A stretch of DNA of 64,000 bases, taken from assembly GCA_013423385.1 (NCBI GenBank), contig BLZA01000032.1, positions 372,001 through 436,000 on the forward strand, given 5' to 3'. The stretch comes from Naganishia liquefaciens (Eukaryota > Basidiomycota > Tremellomycetes > Filobasidiales > Filobasidiaceae). This document shows positions 1-10,444 of the stretch, piece by piece. The first letter of the stretch is position 1. Each line of letters begins with the position of its first letter. The notes below the pieces were generated by a model. It did no database searches. It saw nothing but the letters and a program-made list of their open reading frames with translations, and was not told the DNA's origin. A program made the translations under genes and the position numbers.

Positions 1-1716
1 CCAATAAGGCGGCCTATTTGGCTCTTCGAAACCTCTTGGAGGCGGCGCTGACGCCGGAACGGCTTTTCCCTCTCGTTCCGCTTGCATCATCCTCTCGCGC
101 TCCCATTGCCGTTCCCTGTCACGTCTATCTTGTTCCTGATGCTGCGCTTCAACTTTGGCCGCTATCCTTGTCTCGCGCAAGGCCGCTTCATAGCCTGCTT
201 GATACGCCGCGGCATCATGGTGCCTCGACGGCTGCTGCTCCAACGGCGCACGCAAGGACGGAGATGGCGCCCCGCCACCTTGCCATCCGCTCAGTGCAGT
301 CGAAGGCCGTTGCGATTCGGCTTGCAAGCTTGGATCCACGTTCGGATACGTCTGCCTCGCCCCTGGGTAGGCAGGATGTGCGCCTGTAGGCGGTGGTGGA
401 GGTTGTCGCGCAAGAGGATCCTGAGGTGGGTACCCGTATGCCGGCTGTGACCGAGGATGCGGTACCTCGCCTGAGATTGAATGCCGGTATTCGTAGTCTC
501 GAGGAGGATGGCCCGTCAAGGGCGCTGTCAAGGGTGTGCGCGGCACGCCCGTGAAGGGTCGATCATACGAGAGAGGAGCAGGTCGACCATAATCAAACCG
601 TTCGGTCGTCGGATACGGCGGGAATTCGTTGCCGGGACGTGACGCTATTCGATAAGCGGATGGTGGAGACGGCAAGCTGCCGGGCTGAGCATATGGGTGA
701 TAATGCCCGTTACCAGCTGTGATGGACGATGCAGACCGCGTTCTCGACATGTCGGGCGGCACAGCCAGGCCTAATGTCGGGCGCAGATCAAGTTCCAGAG
801 ATGACGGTTTCCTCCGCTGTCCCGGTCGATTGGCTCCAGGTGCAGGTCCTCGCTTTCTCTGGCTTCCGGTGTAGACGCACTGAATGCCAGAGTCCTTGCA
901 ACGCGTACATGGCAGCTCTTCCCCCGCTGCCGATGACTTGGAGCCTCCGGCATCACATCGGACCTTTCTTGACCGACATGCATTGCAGGCTTTCGTAGCA
1001 CGGGATATTGGCGCCCTGGACGATCCGGTACTTTGTATGGCTTTCGAGGGCATCGTAGAGTACATGTCGGGCACTATGGGCGGCGGCGCGCCGTGATAAG
1101 CCTGTTGCAAGGTAATACTTGCCGTCGATGCCGGCGTCGGGAAAGGATATTCAAAGCGCGAAGACGTGTCCGAGACCGTCGAGCGGGGTCGCTTGGGGCC
1201 CATCGACTCGCACGACGAGCCTTCACCCTCGGATCCTCCTTCGGACAGTTTTCGGTCCTGCTCTCTGTAGCGCGATTGCGCGGTCGTGTGGTAGGCTCCA
1301 GAAGAGGGACCACGAGGGAAATCACTTGCTTGGCGTGGTGTTTCCTCTGATGTATAAGGTCGCTGATCACGCGTTGGTGTTAGGCGTGATGGATCTTCCA
1401 AAGGCCGTCGATCCGTCGGTTGCAGCTGCGGGTCGAGTACGGGTTCGTTTAAGAGGGATCGTATTGATGTCGACGAGGTCTTGTGCTCGAGAGATAATGG
1501 CCCCCCACGAGGCTGAAGTGTCGATGTATTTGGATTCATGCTTGATGAATGAAGGCTGTTGGTGGAGGATGACGATGAATGATGGAAGAACAGATGATTT
1601 CTAGACGACGAAGATGCCGTCGACAGCAATGTGTCTGTAGATTGCGCAGTGGACGGGCGCGAGGAGAATCCCAAGTCTGAAAAGGCAGAAGCTATGTTGG
1701 CCTTGCGTTGTGCCAT
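1..1716 (-). CDS. Zn(2)Cys(6) fungal transcription factor, N-terminal part (runs off the left edge)
   Basis: The minus frame is open from an ATG at 1714-1716 to the window edge, 572 codons with no stop. A binuclear zinc cluster lies at residues 244-280: C244-x2-C247-x6-C254-x15-C270-x2-C273-x6-C280, containing ACNACRSRKVRCD and PCTRCKDSG. This fold binds CGG-type DNA half sites as a nuclear regulator. The loop between the third and fourth cysteines is 15 residues, longer than in most members. It is preceded by about 240 Ser/Thr-rich residues and followed by a Pro/Tyr/Gly-rich stretch and a charged E/R/Q segment that could be a coiled coil near residues 520-560. The fungal_trans regulatory domain, if present, would lie beyond the edge. 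Having the zinc finger so far from the N terminus is common in basidiomycetes. The DNA-binding class is certain; target genes and orthologue are unknown. Confidence 0.9.
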   Translation of the reverse strand, partial: MAQRKANIASAFSDLGFSSRPSTAQSTDTLLSTASSSSRNHLFFHHSSSSSTNSLHSSSMNPNTSTLQPRGGPLSLEHKTSSTSIRSLLNEPVLDPQLQPTDRRPLEDPSRLTPTRDQRPYTSEETPRQASDFPRGPSSGAYHTTAQSRYREQDRKLSEGGSEGEGSSCESMGPKRPRSTVSDTSSRFEYPFPTPASTASITLQQAYHGAPPPIVPDMYSTMPSKAIQSTGSSRAPISRATKACNACRSRKVRCDAGGSKSSAAGEELPCTRCKDSGIQCVYTGSQRKRGPAPGANRPGQRRKPSSLELDLRPTLGLAVPPDMSRTRSASSITAGNGHYHPYAQPGSLPSPPSAYRIASRPGNEFPPYPTTERFDYGRPAPLSYDRPFTGVPRTPLTAPLTGHPPRDYEYRHSISGEVPHPRSQPAYGYPPQDPLARQPPPPPTGAHPAYPGARQTYPNVDPSLQAESQRPSTALSGWQGGGAPSPSLRAPLEQQPSRHHDAAAYQAGYEAALRETRIAAKVEAQHQEQDRRDRERQWERERMMQAEREGKAVPASAPPPRGFEEPNRPPYW

Positions 1717-4700
1717 GAATCACTGCTATGATGAGGGACTCGAATGTTTTCGATTTGACTCTGCAATCCGGTTCTGACCGTCGTGACTTGCTTTGGACGA
1801 ATCAGGGATGATAACGCCTAGACCTATGAAGAACAACGCACGAGGGAAAAGATGACTGTAGATGAGTTTACAGGTGGTGAGAGCCGAACGATTCTCCGCA
1901 CTCACTCGCCTGGATCTGAGTCGCCGAAAATGGACGGGCCAACGTCGGCCGTAGGGAATCCCAAGAAATGTCTCACGGACGCTGACAACAGGTCGACGAG
2001 ATGTCGAGTCGGGAGGCGGGGCTATCGAGTCTAGAGTAGCACTGAAGGGCTGACGAATGTAGTGGCTGGACGTGTTGATAGAGAGTAGCGATACTGCGAG
2101 CCGCGATGTCGTCGTGTTGTTACTGGTGGCAAACGCGAGACAACAGCAAGCAAGTGAGCAAGCAAGCAGTCAAGCAGATACTTGCGCGATGCGAGGGCAC
2201 AAATCTCGCTGATTCAAAACAAATCCGGTTCACGCACAGTCGATCTCGTCGAATCGTAGATCACGACCGCCGGGTGAAGCAGCAAAGCCATATCATCATC
2301 CAGTGTCATCCAACGGAGGCATCTAGGCGTACGGGATGATAAGAACGGTTCCATCCAGCTATCCTGCCATCCCTTGCTAGCTCCTTTGCTACCGCCCCGA
2401 AGAGGTTAAAAGCAATAAAAGCAACAACGGCATTATTTCGCGATGGGATATAGGCTGACACGACTACAAACAAAAAGCCGTTCCTGTTCCCCTGTCCCGA
2501 GGAGCGGGCGTAGAGGGCAGCGGGCTAGCCAACCGATTTGTCCGACCGAGAAGATCTCCCCGGAATTCCCGGAGCACTTCTCCGCTAATACATGAGATAG
2601 ACCGCCGACGGCATGATTCAGTAAGCTTTAGAATCGCGTGCAAACGAGGTCTCAATTACGAAATGCAAATTCGTCTCGTCAGCCAGCTCATCAGCTTTTC
2701 GCTGCCGTCAGCTCTCAGCAGGTCCCCGCGCAGCTTTGTACAGCTGGCTGTCTGTTGCCAGCTATTTTGCCCTTTGTAGGCTCTTCAGCCAGCTCAATTT
2801 GCTTTGGGTCTTGACAACTTGGGTGAACATTCGGCCGGTAGCGGCTTGCCTGGCTCGACTGCTGATTGCCTGCACAAGCATCTTGAACAGTCATCGGGTC
2901 GGGATGAGGGGGGGGGGATCTACTGGTACGCGAACAGGGGAGCACGGTTCCCGCGGCAATGAATTGCTTTGACTGGCGAATCCGCAGCTTACTTCTACAT
3001 TCTTCACTCGCCACTCGATCAGCTATCAGCTTTTGATACCAGTTCACTGCACCGAGTGACAAGCTGGCTGGCGCCACTGATGCGAAGCGTCCCTGTCATG
3101 GCTGCTGCGGAGAGCTTTGCGAATTTTCTGTCAGCTTTCTGACCCGGCTGCTTTTCCCCCTTCGCTGCGCAGCGGTAGGGTGCGAAATAGCTCGCGAAAA
3201 CCATTCTGGCTTCGCAACCGCCCTCACAGATTTCGGAGGGTGCCGCGGACTAGTTGGCGGCTCGAAAGAAGGTGTAAGAGAGTACAAATGTATTACCGTG
3301 AGCTAATCAGATGCCCAGCAAGCGACCAGCGAACAGAGAGACTGGAGAATGTACTGGAGAAGCAGCTAGAGGGCTTGGATTCTCGAAAAGCTGTCGAAAG
3401 CTGGATCGAAGATCCGACATCTCCCTGACGGCACGCTAACAGCAGGATCGTAAATGAGGAAAGCGCTATCACGAATGTAAGTAGTTATAGCATTGCTGTA
3501 GAGCTCGCTGTCTCCAAGCACCAGTAGCTCCTCCAGAAAATAGTCCTGTAGAGTAATTGAGTTCGCCCCAATAGCTGCTCCAATCTGCCGGCATACTCGC
3601 CGATTCGAAGTACTTTTGAAGTCACAAACTTACTGTTCAGGTAAAAGTCACTGGCAGCGCTTCCAAGAGGTTCCTGAGAGAATCCTGGAGAGAGGCCTAG
3701 CCTTCGAGCTGCCCTTGACAGCATCCAGACCGTTTCGTCTGCTACGTGTCTGCTGGGTTCCCTAATCGCTTTCCCTGACGCTACATCTTTTGCAGCTTCT
3801 AGGAGTAGAAATTCAGGAACTTGGTGATAGCCTATTGCATTGGTTCCAGCAGTAGTATCCCGGCAAGTCTCCGACGAGGACTCGAAGTGATTCACGAGCA
3901 GATGGCAGAGTCATGGATAAGCTTGTGGACAGCTCTTTGTAATTTTAAGGTATGGTCGGGACAAGCCGGAACGCAAACACAACGGATTTGAGAACGTATC
4001 GCAAAAACACAAAAACAGCGATTGCCTTGCGCAGCGGAGCCTGTAGCGGCTATCGTACAGTCTTACAAGCTGTAGTACAGTGGATTGATGATTTGCGGAG
4101 GAATAATCCGCAGCTGAACACGCGCGGTATGTAGATTGTTGTGTAGGATTTGTGTTTCGGCTTAAAAGCCCCTTGCGAACGTCTCGGTTGGGCAATCGGA
4201 TTGCTATTGGATCGAGACATCCGGCCGTCCCGCGAAGAGAAACGCTCACATGAAGGCATAATTCTTGGCTACTGATCGACACCTCTGTGATAATTGTAGG
4301 AGCTGTTGCAGGCTGACAGTCTTTGCACCTTTGGGGTCAGCCTCCTTGTTTCCAACCTTTCACAACCAGTTACGCGGCGCCACTCCATACTGTCGCTACA
4401 TCTGCTACACTCTTCGTTCGACTTGTCGCTGCATACCGTACCTCCTTCTCGGGCAAATCTCGCTGAGCTCATTGCCTGCTCTATCGAGGCCATCATCGCG
4501 AGAGTGATTAGCTGCTAGTTTAGCGAATCGAGACAATCGAGCTGGGAATCGTTGTATCTCAACCCCTCATCGTCGGCGGATCTGGCGGATTGGAAGACAA
4601 ACATTTGGCGGCCCGAGCACTGCCGAGAGGACCTCAATTCGTTGATTGTTCGCGGCGATTGGTCCCAGTGTTGACGCTTGCATATATGCGAGGACTGCTC

Positions 4701-7453
4701 TGCTGATCACCCGCCATTCGTCGCTGCACCTGCGATCCTGGATCACTCCGAAGAATGCTGAGCAGTATGGAATGGATGCAGCTGTAGATATGTACAACTC
4801 ACTCAGATGATGCATGTGACCTGCTCGGCACAGTTGCTCTATGGCTTCCGATATACAACATGTCGCGGGAAGATTCCGACGGCATCAATTAACAGTTGCA
4901 GGCGTTGATGAGCTCGTTGAGGATATCAAAGAGCCCGTTCAGCTGTCTTTCCATGACATGCTTGCATGACTCTGGTCCGCGGGATTGGGGACATATCCAA
5001 CGCCTTCGAAGAGCTCCCCTCAGCCACCTTCTCCGGGCAACGCTTTTGAGGCCCGGCAATTGCGACCGGAGCGGCAACTAGAGCACAAAAGGGAACGTCG
5101 GATGGAACAGCCGCCGTTCCTTCAGACCTTTCATGGCTTTTGTAGTATCGGCGAAGTCTGTTTCGATGAGGAGGCAAACATCAGCTGTAGTAGATAGTTG
5201 GAGGGGAAACTCTTTCCATCAAGATGCTACACGATAATGCAAGCTGTCATGAACATCAACGTTTTAGAATTGAGCTGGGCAAATTGCGACTCGCTCGATG
5301 GCTGGTTTCACTAGGGGCAGGGAAGCGTCTACTTAGAGACTGAGCCCTTTGCTAGCTCCTTTGCCTCCGAGCGCCTTGCGGCTTTACGATATGTACTACT
5401 CCGGCCGTTATTTGACGCGAGTGCAGCTTGCTTGCCAATGACTACACCTGGAAGCGGAAAACGAAGTGGTTGCGCTTGGGGCATGTTCCAAGTCAATTGA
5501 TGTCGAGGCTTCCCAGCTGGCTTCCTTCCCCGCTCGTGATCCCATTTCCTGTCTCATGTTTCAATTACAACGATGTTGCGATCCTAGAGAAATGGACCAT
5601 AGAAATCTCTTCGCGAACCACCTCAGCTACTTCTTCCTGGCGAACAGGTCGATTGGCAAGGGTGAGGACTGATCGCTCGGTAACGCGCTCTATGTGAAAA
5701 GTACAAGGTCGGGATAAGCCCCCGATTGTATCTAGGTCTGCACCTAAATAGCGAAGCTTGACGGGCTTGCGCTGCTCAAGCCATGACAGGTCATGAAACT
5801 GATTCTGGTTGTTAAAGATCCTTCGTCACGGCCGCATTGAGGGATGGCCAAGTGGCACGGAGCGACTTCGGAGCTTGCGAGCTGCTCTTCATTATGTTCC
5901 CTAATGGGGCTTTCGAGAAGCAAAGGCCGAAGAGTCGTTCCCGATCCCGTCACTACGCATGTCTTCCTGTACACCTAGCTTGCCCAACTTGCGACTTCTG
6001 CAGCATCTTCGTTCTCGCGGTAAAGTGATCCAGAAGCGCTGATAGAGATCTGGAATACCTTCCTTGCCGAAAGCACGCAGTAGTGTTTTTTCGTACTCCC
6101 CGTAACCCATTCGGCTGTTGATTCCACGAGATGTCAAACAGCCCCGACGTAGGTCCCGAGTGTTTGCAGGCGAGGGGCACGTAATTGAATCGGTAAATTC
6201 GAGGGTTAGTAGCAGGCATTAACTCAGGCTCAGGCATTCATGCTAGGCGGCGATCCATAACACCGAGAGATTGTCCGATAGAAGAGCTCATAGAAGGCTG
6301 GCAGCGTTCTCGCAACGTGCTCTGTGGCGAAACCAGCTGCAAAGCCTTTTGCTGGGAGCTTTGCTCGATTTGTCCACCGCTAAGCTGATAACATAGAATC
6401 CCTGATCGCCGAACCGCATGGGCATTGGGGAAGACTTTACCGCGTCAGTCGATAGCTCCCCTAACAAGCCCGAGGTCAAAAGCCGATGCTGGGAAAGACG
6501 GGATGCTCGCGCGATCTCGGGACAGCTGGTACGACAACTGTTTCGATCTGCGCATTCCTTCAGCAGCTCCGTGAGCTAGCTCTCAGCTAGTGATTCGATC
6601 ATACTTGCACATCCGAGCTCCAGTTTTCATCGCCGATGCGTATCATAGCTTCTTTCATACCAGATCGAAAACGCTTGACCAACATCACGTCGCACCTGGC
6701 TGAGAACTCTAGCAAGAATACCATCGTCGCTACTATGCTGTCCCACAGCTTGCCTCGCCCGCCATCCTGCTTCCATCCTCATACTCAAGAAATGAGAACG
6801 ACAACTCGAGTCTACCGGGTGAACTTTGGCATCCAGCATGTTTCTTGGTCTAAAGAGCGCTAACAGAGTTTGACCGGCTGACGGATAGCTATTTAGAAAC
6901 AGCTTCGAAAGCTTCATTGCGCTCCTTTTGTACAGCTCGTTGGGAGGCGAAAGCTAAACCGAACAAGAGCAGTCGATTAGCTCAAAGAGATATGGGTGAA
7001 AGGAAAATCATCGAGATGCAGGTTTCAACGTAAACGGGAACCGAATTGCGGAGGGATAGGTTCAGTGCATGGCGGACGGGCAGAAGACGTAGCGATATCC
7101 GACCTGCCGAATCCCGCCGGGCGCTGCGAACGTGGTCGCGCAACCCGTCGAAGCAGGGATTTGGGCAAGCGCTTCGTCACAGTCGAGACACGTGGCTAGA
7201 CCTGCTCTGTGAAACAATCGATACCTGGCATGGCTCGACGCGATAAATGACCGTAACCATGTGATTAGCTATTTCATCTGGTTGGAGCTTCGCTTTCGCA
7301 ACTGCTTCCACTTTCACCAAGGCTAAACCGAGATCGCTCGGTGGTCAACCGATTAGGCAAAGACTAAGGAGTATACAGTGTGATGATGAATAGCCAATCA
7401 CGTCCAACGAGCAATGCAGCCTTTCATTCAGTCCCTCAAGGGATCTGCTATGC
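1717..7453. other. Gene-free region containing AGCT-rich island 1 (about 2,640-7,300)
   Basis: No convincing coding exon was found on either strand. Open frames are short and without recognisable motifs; the longest, 136 codons on the minus strand at 3485-3895, has no visible splice partners. The first 600-900 bp are presumably the promoter and leader of the zinc-cluster gene. From about 2,640 to 7,300 the tetranucleotide AGCT occurs about 65 times by hand count, roughly one per 70 bp, against about one per 300 bp in the nucleoporin gene to the right. A run of nine or ten G lies near 2,910. No terminal repeats, poly(A) tail or transposase motif was seen. Decayed repeats are a guess, not a demonstrated identity. 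Confidence 0.6.
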
Positions 7454-10186
7454 TCAGTCAGAGCGACTTGATCCCAGATCAGTTGGCGGTGTCTGGGGCC
7501 GGATGTCTGTTCTCGAGCGACTTGAATTCTTCTCCGCCAGGCGCAAGCCCTTTCGCTTTTCGAGCGCGAGCTGATAGCCGAGCGTGATCCACTTGATTTT
7601 GCCGACCGCCTGGAGGTTTCCATCGCGCACAAACCGGTGATGCAGGATCTCCATGTCGTGAAAGAGGACGTGCGGCGGGACATCATCCTCGAGTGTGCGC
7701 TGCGACGAAAAGCGAATCTTGTGAGCGAATCGGGCCAAGGGTTTGTAGGCTGCGATAATGGCGTCGGGCGGGAATCGATCTCGAAATTCGCCAAGCATGT
7801 CGAGCGCACGGGAAGCGTTTTCGAGCCTAGAAGGGATTAGCCCCGTCGAGGATACATGTGACGCGACTTACAATGCGAACACCCGCATGGCAGCGACCCA
7901 GCATCTCTCTACTTCCCGTGGACCAAGCCCGACATCCATACGATATCTTTCGATGTCGTCCTCCGTGACATCGCCTCGTGCGAGCGGCCCAGTTTGCATA
8001 TTGCTCACCACTCGCGTCTCGGACGCATACCAGCGCATATAGCCCTTCCACAGCCTGTCCATCTCGCCTTCAACAAATCGCCGCTCAGTCTTATTCTTGG
8101 CCAAGGCGCATCGCTCGAGCGTAAACAGGTATGTCCACCCATTGGGCTTGACACCGAGGTTGACCATGCGCGGAGATGTCCACAAATCGTAACGCAGCTT
8201 TATGGCCCGTTCAAGTGGCGCATGGGCGAGGGCGACGGAGAGGTAGGCGTTCACGAGGCGTGATGTCGCACGAACGTGGATAAAGGCGCCACGGCGGTGA
8301 GATATATTGTCAATGACGAGCTCAAAGAGCTGGCTTGCCTCATTAAAGGCTTCGTGACTCGTTTGCGGCTGGTAAGGAGGCACAAAGTCGAGCGAGCCGA
8401 TATCGAGCAGTGACGGCAAAGGGGCTTCGGTGTTATTTCCATCTGATCGTTGTACTTGCGGCTCTGTCGATTCGCTATCCGCCCCTGGATCTCTACGCTC
8501 GTCGCGCGTCACCTTGACGTCCACGCGCGCAACGACCGGCCGATATGCTGCATACGTGTGAAACACGCCCACGAGCGTCTCCTCATTCGGCATCATCCGG
8601 GCATCCACCTCGTCGCCCATGAATGCCCCAATCTTGGCCATCTCGGCCAGGATCCATCGCGCGCGTCCGAGATCACCAGCGCGTTTCGTGCCCTCGAGCA
8701 AGGCATTAAAGGTCTCCACTGTGGGCTCGTACCCGGTCATGGGCCCCTTGCCGCCCTCGAGCCCTGCCTGATGCACTTCGAGCATCTGCCGCAGCACGCG
8801 AAACGCCTCGTGATAGTACGTTTTGACTTTTGCCAGCGCGCGTATCAAAACATTATACGTCTCGGCCACAGGCCGCTGTGCGTTCTCGCTGACCATCTGC
8901 GTGAATAAATCGAGCGCGACCTCGGGTTGCGGGTCCTTGGCATCCGCACAGGACTGAATCATGCGATTGTACATCTCGACGCTGGGCGTGGGATGCGCGA
9001 CGAGCCGCATATGCGTGAATAGATCCCAGGCGAGGGCCTTGTCGGCCTGTTTGAGCGTCGAGCGGGGCGCGAGCAGCGCTCCGATGACGCTGGCGTATGC
9101 CGGTTCCTCGAGCGTAAGCTGACGTTGCTCAAACGTATGCAACATTCTGACCGCTGCATGCGTCTCCCCCCTGCAGAGATGCGCCTTGACGAGAGCCGCC
9201 AGCCTTGCCCTAGAGGGCGCACACCCACTCCGCTGTTCCATCTCGGCCAACTGTCTCCCCACACCCGATACATCTCCGGCGGTAGCCCGCGCGTCGAGCA
9301 ACGTCTCCTCCTCTTGCTCCGTCAACGAGGCCATGCCGTGCGCGCGCGCCACCGCGAGGACACGCGCCGCGGCTCCGTAGTCCCGCGCGCCGAGGCATTC
9401 GTCGAGGAGCGCGAGGGTCTCGGTTTGCGTGATGAGTCCCGTTGGGATCGGGGTGGGCACGAGAGAAGGTGTGATGCGTGTGACGAGAGAAAGTGCGTGC
9501 GTGCGTTGTGCGGCGCGCGTGGTGATACCCGTGTCTGATGACGAGGGAGTACCCTCTGTGTCTAGGCGCGCGATGAGGGCAGTGATGATTTCGCGGCGTT
9601 CGGGCTTGGATAGGAGGTGCCGACGGCGCGATGGTTCCGGTGCCGGTAGGAGTGGAAGTTGATCCGGAGGGGACGCGGTCATGACGTTGCGGTAGAATCG
9701 TTCCAGCTCGGTTTCAGTATACGGTGGAAGGTCAGCCGTGGTTTGCTGGGGCCGCAATGTTAGCCGGCGGGGTCTCCTTCAAGTCACTAAGCGTACGCAC
9801 CATTGTCACTTGTACCTTGTCCTCCCGTTCCGCACGTCTACGCAGTTCCCGCGTTTCATCCTCGAGCGTCTGTACGGCTTGCCGCAGTTCCACTCGAGAC
9901 GCAGGAGTTGGGTGGTCCGGGAAAGGCAGCGGAGCATCGAGCGGTTCTGGTCTAGAAGAGACAGGTTCAGCGTGAGGTGGAGCGACAAGGCTTCAAAGGT
10001 ACGCAATCGACAGATTGACTCGAGCAGCCGAACCTTGCTGTTCCCCCGCCATCCCGACTCGACTTACCGATAGAGCGGAAACGCCTCGCCCGACACGCGC
10101 CTCTTTGCGACGCCCCACCTAGAGGTGCCTTGTACGTACGCCTGCCTTGCGCGACATCGCTTGAATGCTGTCGAGACGGAGGACAT
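7454..10186 (-). CDS. Pentatricopeptide-repeat (PPR) protein, probably mitochondrial RNA-binding
   Basis: Four exons join in phase: 10068-10186, 9816-9951, 7872-9745 and 7454-7826, giving 833 residues. Intron 2 has a CTAAC branch site 12 nt before CAG; intron 3 has GGCTAAT before CTTCTAG. The N terminus is basic with no acidic residues in its first two dozen positions, as in a mitochondrial presequence. The middle carries helical pairs of PPR type, such as SVEMYNRMIQSCADA, AETYNVLIRALAKV, TVETFNALLEG and RARWILAEMAKIG, spaced about 35 residues. PPR proteins bind single-stranded organelle RNA and guide its processing, stability or translation. The fungal subfamily cannot be fixed by eye. The start is the first ATG in the continuous frame. 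It is transcribed away from the nucleoporin gene from a short shared promoter. Confidence 0.85.
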
Positions 10187-10444
10187 GGTGTGTATGTCTG
10201 TGCGTGTGTCTAGGTGGCATACGGGACCGTCTACCTGGCGCTGTCAACTTTTGTCAAGAATCGTCGTCCCTCCGAGGCGGGAAAAGCGATCGCTCATGTT
10301 TCACCTGGTGCGGAGATGACAAAGACATGTCCGCGCCGCAAAATGAAGCCAGCGCCCACCGAGCGAGCTCAAGTGCGTCATGGGACACCGCACAAGTCCC
10401 AACACCGACGCTTTGCCCCTTCCCATCCTCCCGCCCTGCCCAAG
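10187..10444. promoter_or_regulatory. Divergent promoter shared by the PPR and nucleoporin genes
   Basis: About 258 bp separate the two chosen start codons. A GTGTG-rich patch lies near 10,189-10,211. No TATA box was seen. In-frame ATGs at 10316 and 10343 could extend the nucleoporin into this interval and shorten the promoter. Confidence 0.5.

Noticed and set aside
3485-3895. 136-codon minus-strand frame in island 1
   Set aside because: Reads somewhat protein-like but matches no family, has no flanking exons, and lies in AGCT-rich DNA; it may be a relic, which could not be supported.
2374-5364. A 16-17-bp word (tgctagctcctttgc) shared at about 2,374-2,390 and 5,348-5,364 as a possible repeat end
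   Set aside because: One match of this length is expected by chance in 64 kb, more so in AGCT-biased DNA, and flanking sequence does not align.
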